DNA from: Prevotella sp. UBA1395 | Lineage (GTDB): Bacteria; Bacteroidota; Bacteroidia; Bacteroidales; Bacteroidaceae | Direction of reading: 5' to 3' | Length of the DNA stretch: 9,163 nucleotides | Assembly: GCA_002305235.1 (NCBI GenBank) | Contig: DBQL01000162.1 | Span: forward strand, 2,493 to 11,655 | Shown: positions 6,745 through 9,163 of the stretch, piece after piece | Layout: the number at the start of each line of letters is the position of its first letter | Position numbering within the stretch: position 1 is the first letter of the stretch | The notes under the pieces: model-generated | Seen by the model: only the letters and a program-made list of their open reading frames with translations | Told to the model about the DNA's origin: nothing | The model's database searches: none | Program-made: the position numbers and the translations under genes

Positions 6745-8832
6745 TCAGAAAGGAATACGATAGTCACATCCCTCATTCCAGCGTGAACATCCCCACGCCG
6801 TCTTTCCCTTGATGAGATGTCCCTTGCCACATTTCGGACAGACATCGCCCGCCTGCGGCCTCAATCCCGTTGTTTCCGCAGGCTTCACACCGGCCTGCGA
6901 CTCGGTCTTCTTGGCGCGAGCCGACTTGCCTTTCGTCGTCTTCTTGCTCGGAGCAGATCCTCCTTGCTTGGGTTTGGGTGCTTCGGGGGCCGGGGATGGC
7001 TCCCCACTGTCGATGTGATGGCTGCTTCGGTCGCGCAGCACATCAGTGACAATCTTGGTCACCTGCTCTTTCAATTCCGTGACAAACCGTTCCGGACTGT
7101 ATCGGTGATGCTCGATATCCCTGAGCTTCTTCTCCCAGATGCCGGTCAGCTCACAGCTCGTAAGCAGCCTGTCGTGTATCGTATCTATCAGCTGAATACC
7201 CGTCGGCGTGGCGACAATATTCTTTCTTTCTCTTCGTATATAATGCCGTTTGAACAGCGTCTCGATGATTCCGGCCCTCGACGAAGGGCGTCCTATGCCG
7301 TTCTCTTTCATCGCCGCGCGCAGCTCTTCGTCGTCCACGAACTTACCGGCAGTCTCCATTGCCCTGAGCAACGAGGCCTCGGTATAGTGCTTGGGTGGTT
7401 GCGTTTGCTTTTCGGTGAGTGTCGGACGATGAGGCCCTGACTCCCCTTTGACAAATGAGGGCAGCGTCAGTTCCTCGTCACCTCGTTTCCCCTCCTCTTC
7501 CTCCGGTGTCGTTTCCTCTTGAGTGTAGACCGCTCTCCACCCCGGTTCGAGAATCTCCTTGCCCGAGGCTTTGAACTCCACGGCATCCACTTGGCCCAAT
7601 ACTGTCGTTGTGGAAAACTTGCAATCGGGATAAAAGGCCGCGATAAACCGTCGCGCGATGAGGTCGTACACCTTGAGCTCCATGTCTGAAAGACCGCTCG
7701 GCACCTGTCCCGTCGGGATGATGGCATGGTGGTCTGTCACCTTAGACGTATCGAAAACACGTTTGGGCTTGGGCAGTTCGGCCGACAGAGAGGCCAGTGT
7801 TTTGATGGTCGGCAGATACATCTTTTGTCCCGCCACCATCGTTTGGCTCACCCCGTTGAGTATCTCCTTACACTTGGGATAGATGTCATCCGAGAGGTAT
7901 TGGGTATCCACACGTGGATAAGTGGTCAGTTTTTTTTCGTACAATCCTTGTATGAGGTTCAGCGTCAACTCTGCCGAGAACCCGAATTTCCGGTTACAAT
8001 CCACCTGAAGTGAGGTCAGGTCGTAAAGCTGCCGAGGCTGTTCCTTGCCCTGTTTTTTCTGCACACTCTTCACCTCGAAGGGCTTGCCGTCTATCGTGGC
8101 AAAATCATTCTCGCCCTCTTCCTTAGACAAATAGCGTCCGGAGGTGGCGGTAAACAGCGTGTCTCTGTATATGGTGGAGAGCACCCAGTAGGGTTCCGGC
8201 TTGAAATTGTCAATCTCCTTCTGACGGTTCACGATCATTGCCAAGGTAGGAGTCTGTACCCGTCCGATAGAAAGCACCTGATGATTTCTGCCATACATCA
8301 GCGTGTACAGTCGTGTAGCATTCATTCCCAAGAGCCAGTCGCCTATCGCCCGACTCAGTCCGGCGAGGTACAGCGACTCATATTCCTTTTGGTCTTTGAG
8401 GTTATTGAACCCCTCGGCAATGGCCTCGTCGGTCATCGACGAAATCCACAGTCGCTTCACCGGGCATTTCACTCTTGCCAGTTGCATCACCCATCGTTGT
8501 ATCAGTTCACCCTCCTGACCGGCATCACCACAGTTGATGATTTCGTCGGCCTCGCTGTATAGTTTCCGAATGATGTTAAACTGCTTTTCTATTCCGTCAC
8601 CCGGGATGAGCTTCAAGCCGAAGCGTACGGGTATCATTGGCAGGGCAGCCAGTGACCAATGCTTCCAGTTGGGCAGGTAATCGTTGGGTTCCTTGAGTTC
8701 GCACAGGTGTCCGAAAGTCCATGTTACTTGGTATCCGTTGCCTTCCATGTAACCGTCTTTCTGAGTATTAGCCTTGAGTATGCGTGCTATATCGCGCGCC
8801 ACACTGGGTTTCTCCGCTATGCAAACTTTCAT
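6745..8832 (-). CDS. topB: DNA topoisomerase III (type IA topoisomerase)
   Basis: Cuts and passes single DNA strands to relax negative supercoils and resolve replication and recombination intermediates. The 695 residues appear complete. A TOPRIM domain lies at 1 to about 140: AEKPSVARDIA (6-16) with catalytic E7, and GDAGQEGELIQRW (102-114) with D103 and E107; the second Asp of the usual DxDxE is G105. The type IA core follows: RAIGDWLLGMNATRLYT (161-177), LSIGRVQTPTL (187-197), the active-site block LTTYPRVDTQYLS (302-314) with catalytic Y305, VTDHHAIIPTG (365-375) and ENGIGRPSSRAGIIETL (510-526). A basic, proline- and lysine-rich linker (about 610-660) leads to one C4 zinc ribbon (665-691; C665, C668, C682, C689). 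The ATG at 8832-8830 is chosen because the AEKPS motif follows at once, as in the family. The gene is monocistronic as far as can be seen, convergent with the export operon and divergent from the lutA-like gene. Confidence 0.97.
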   Translation of the reverse strand: MKVCIAEKPSVARDIARILKANTQKDGYMEGNGYQVTWTFGHLCELKEPNDYLPNWKHWSLAALPMIPVRFGLKLIPGDGIEKQFNIIRKLYSEADEIINCGDAGQEGELIQRWVMQLARVKCPVKRLWISSMTDEAIAEGFNNLKDQKEYESLYLAGLSRAIGDWLLGMNATRLYTLMYGRNHQVLSIGRVQTPTLAMIVNRQKEIDNFKPEPYWVLSTIYRDTLFTATSGRYLSKEEGENDFATIDGKPFEVKSVQKKQGKEQPRQLYDLTSLQVDCNRKFGFSAELTLNLIQGLYEKKLTTYPRVDTQYLSDDIYPKCKEILNGVSQTMVAGQKMYLPTIKTLASLSAELPKPKRVFDTSKVTDHHAIIPTGQVPSGLSDMELKVYDLIARRFIAAFYPDCKFSTTTVLGQVDAVEFKASGKEILEPGWRAVYTQEETTPEEEEGKRGDEELTLPSFVKGESGPHRPTLTEKQTQPPKHYTEASLLRAMETAGKFVDDEELRAAMKENGIGRPSSRAGIIETLFKRHYIRRERKNIVATPTGIQLIDTIHDRLLTSCELTGIWEKKLRDIEHHRYSPERFVTELKEQVTKIVTDVLRDRSSHHIDSGEPSPAPEAPKPKQGGSAPSKKTTKGKSARAKKTESQAGVKPAETTGLRPQAGDVCPKCGKGHLIKGKTAWGCSRWNEGCDYRIPF

Positions 8833-8854
8833 AATTCAAGTGTCTGTAACGGCA

Positions 8855-8862
8855 CAAAGTTA
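8855..8862 (-). promoter_or_regulatory. topB: Probable -7 box of the topB promoter
   Basis: The minus strand reads TAACTTTG followed by TGCC, an exact match to the Bacteroidota -7 consensus TAnnTTTG. Transcription would start near 8848, giving a leader of about 16 bases. The -33 box is poor: the only candidate, ATTG on the minus strand at 8890-8887, is 24 bases away rather than 19-21. The call rests on the -7 match and its position. Confidence 0.5.
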
Positions 8863-8916
8863 CAAAAAAGTTTGGTTAAATATATACAATTCAATATTCA
8901 GTCCCTAATTTTTCTG

Positions 8917-8924
8917 TATTTTTG
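8917..8924 (+). promoter_or_regulatory. Probable -7 box of the LutA-like gene promoter
   Basis: TATTTTTG matches the Bacteroidota -7 consensus TAnnTTTG and lies 24 bases before the ATG at 8949, so transcription would start near 8931 with a leader of about 18 bases. No TTTG or TTG is present at the expected -33 position (about 8893-8897), so the promoter may be weak or need an activator. Confidence 0.4.
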
Positions 8925-8948
8925 TCATTCAGTTTGAACAAAGACGTT

Positions 8949-9163
8949 ATGAAAATTGGATTATTTATTCCTTGCTATGTCGATGCCCTTTATCCCGAAG
9001 CCGGCATGGCAACCTACAAACTGCTCACACATCTTGGTCTCGATGTGACTTATCCCGAGAAACAAACATGCTGTGGACAGCCTATGGCCAATGCCGGATT
9101 TGAGGATATGGCCGTCCCTCTCGCCCGCAAATATGATGAGATGTTCAAGGATTTCGACTATGT
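8949..9163 (+). CDS. lutA: LutA/YkgE-type (Fe-S)-binding CCG-domain protein (partial, C-terminus beyond right edge)
   Basis: Probable subunit of the cytoplasmic LutABC iron-sulfur complex that oxidises L-lactate to pyruvate in other bacteria. Only 71 full codons are in the window. They begin KIGLFIPCYVDALYPEAGMA (2-21), the usual N-terminus of this family with the conserved Cys at position 9, and continue to QTCCGQPMANAGFEDMA (39-55), the first CCG (CX(n)CCG) cysteine-rich motif, with C41 and C42 likely to bind an Fe-S cluster or a related cofactor. The full protein should be roughly 240 residues with a second CCG domain. LutB- and LutC-like genes would be expected just to the right, but this cannot be seen. 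Related CCG domains occur in glycolate oxidase and heterodisulfide reductase subunits; the short start before the first CCG motif and the PCYVD motif favour LutA. Confidence 0.85.
   Translation, partial: MKIGLFIPCYVDALYPEAGMATYKLLTHLGLDVTYPEKQTCCGQPMANAGFEDMAVPLARKYDEMFKDFDY

Larger units (their letters stand above)
8833..8948. other. Divergent promoter region between topB and the LutA-like gene
   Basis: This 116-base AT-rich spacer separates two divergent start codons. It contains one TAnnTTTG-type -7 box for each direction, listed separately. Only 54 bases lie between them, so the expected upstream boxes of the two promoters would be about 10 bases apart. No gene, structured RNA or clear operator palindrome was recognised. 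Confidence 0.6.

Noticed and set aside
6817..7440. 207-codon plus-strand open frame opposite the end of topB
   Set aside because: It is antisense to conserved topoisomerase III motifs, is Arg/Leu-rich, and matches no known domain.
1..9163. Search for a mobile element, CRISPR array, defence or toxin-antitoxin system
   Set aside because: No transposase, integrase, terminal repeats, regularly spaced repeats, tRNA or small toxin-like gene was seen; the window is filled by ordinary chromosomal genes.

Overview
The window looks like a stretch of Bacteroidales chromosome, most likely Prevotella or a close relative. This rests on four observations. Base composition is moderate and the translation starts lack strong Shine-Dalgarno sequences. 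Several start regions carry the Bacteroidota promoter signature (TAnnTTTG, once with a well-spaced TTTG box). The TolC-family protein and the cyclophilin carry long insertions that I recall from Bacteroidota homologues. Topoisomerase III has the DAGQEGEL form of its TOPRIM motif. The genus is an inference; no rRNA or other marker gene is present.

Layout: (1) 1-593, minus strand, the N-terminal part of an exported cyclophilin-type peptidyl-prolyl isomerase that runs off the left edge. (2) 594-833, an AT-rich divergent intergenic region with a good promoter for the rightward genes. (3) 834-6733, plus strand, a tightly packed five-gene operon: a membrane-anchored coiled-coil protein of unknown function, a TolC-family outer membrane channel, an HlyD/EmrA-like membrane fusion protein, and two different ABC-2 type permeases. 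(4) 6745-8832, minus strand, DNA topoisomerase III (topB), convergent with the operon and separated from it by only 11 bases. (5) 8833-8948, a short divergent region with back-to-back promoter-like boxes. (6) 8949-9163, plus strand, the start of a LutA/YkgE-type (Fe-S)-binding CCG-domain protein, cut by the right edge.

The operon encodes almost all of a tripartite export pump. The two permeases would form a heterodimeric inner-membrane channel, the HlyD-like protein would bridge the periplasm, and the TolC-like protein would give the outer-membrane exit. Two points stand out. No ATP-binding (ABC) subunit is encoded in the operon, and the first gene is an uncharacterised inner-membrane protein with about 145 proline-free residues of predicted periplasmic helix and a small C-terminal beta-rich domain. 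The ATPase must come from elsewhere or the pump is powered differently; the coiled-coil protein may be an extra component. The substrate cannot be read from the sequence. I see no mobile element, CRISPR array, tRNA or rRNA. The remaining genes are housekeeping or ordinary metabolic genes.
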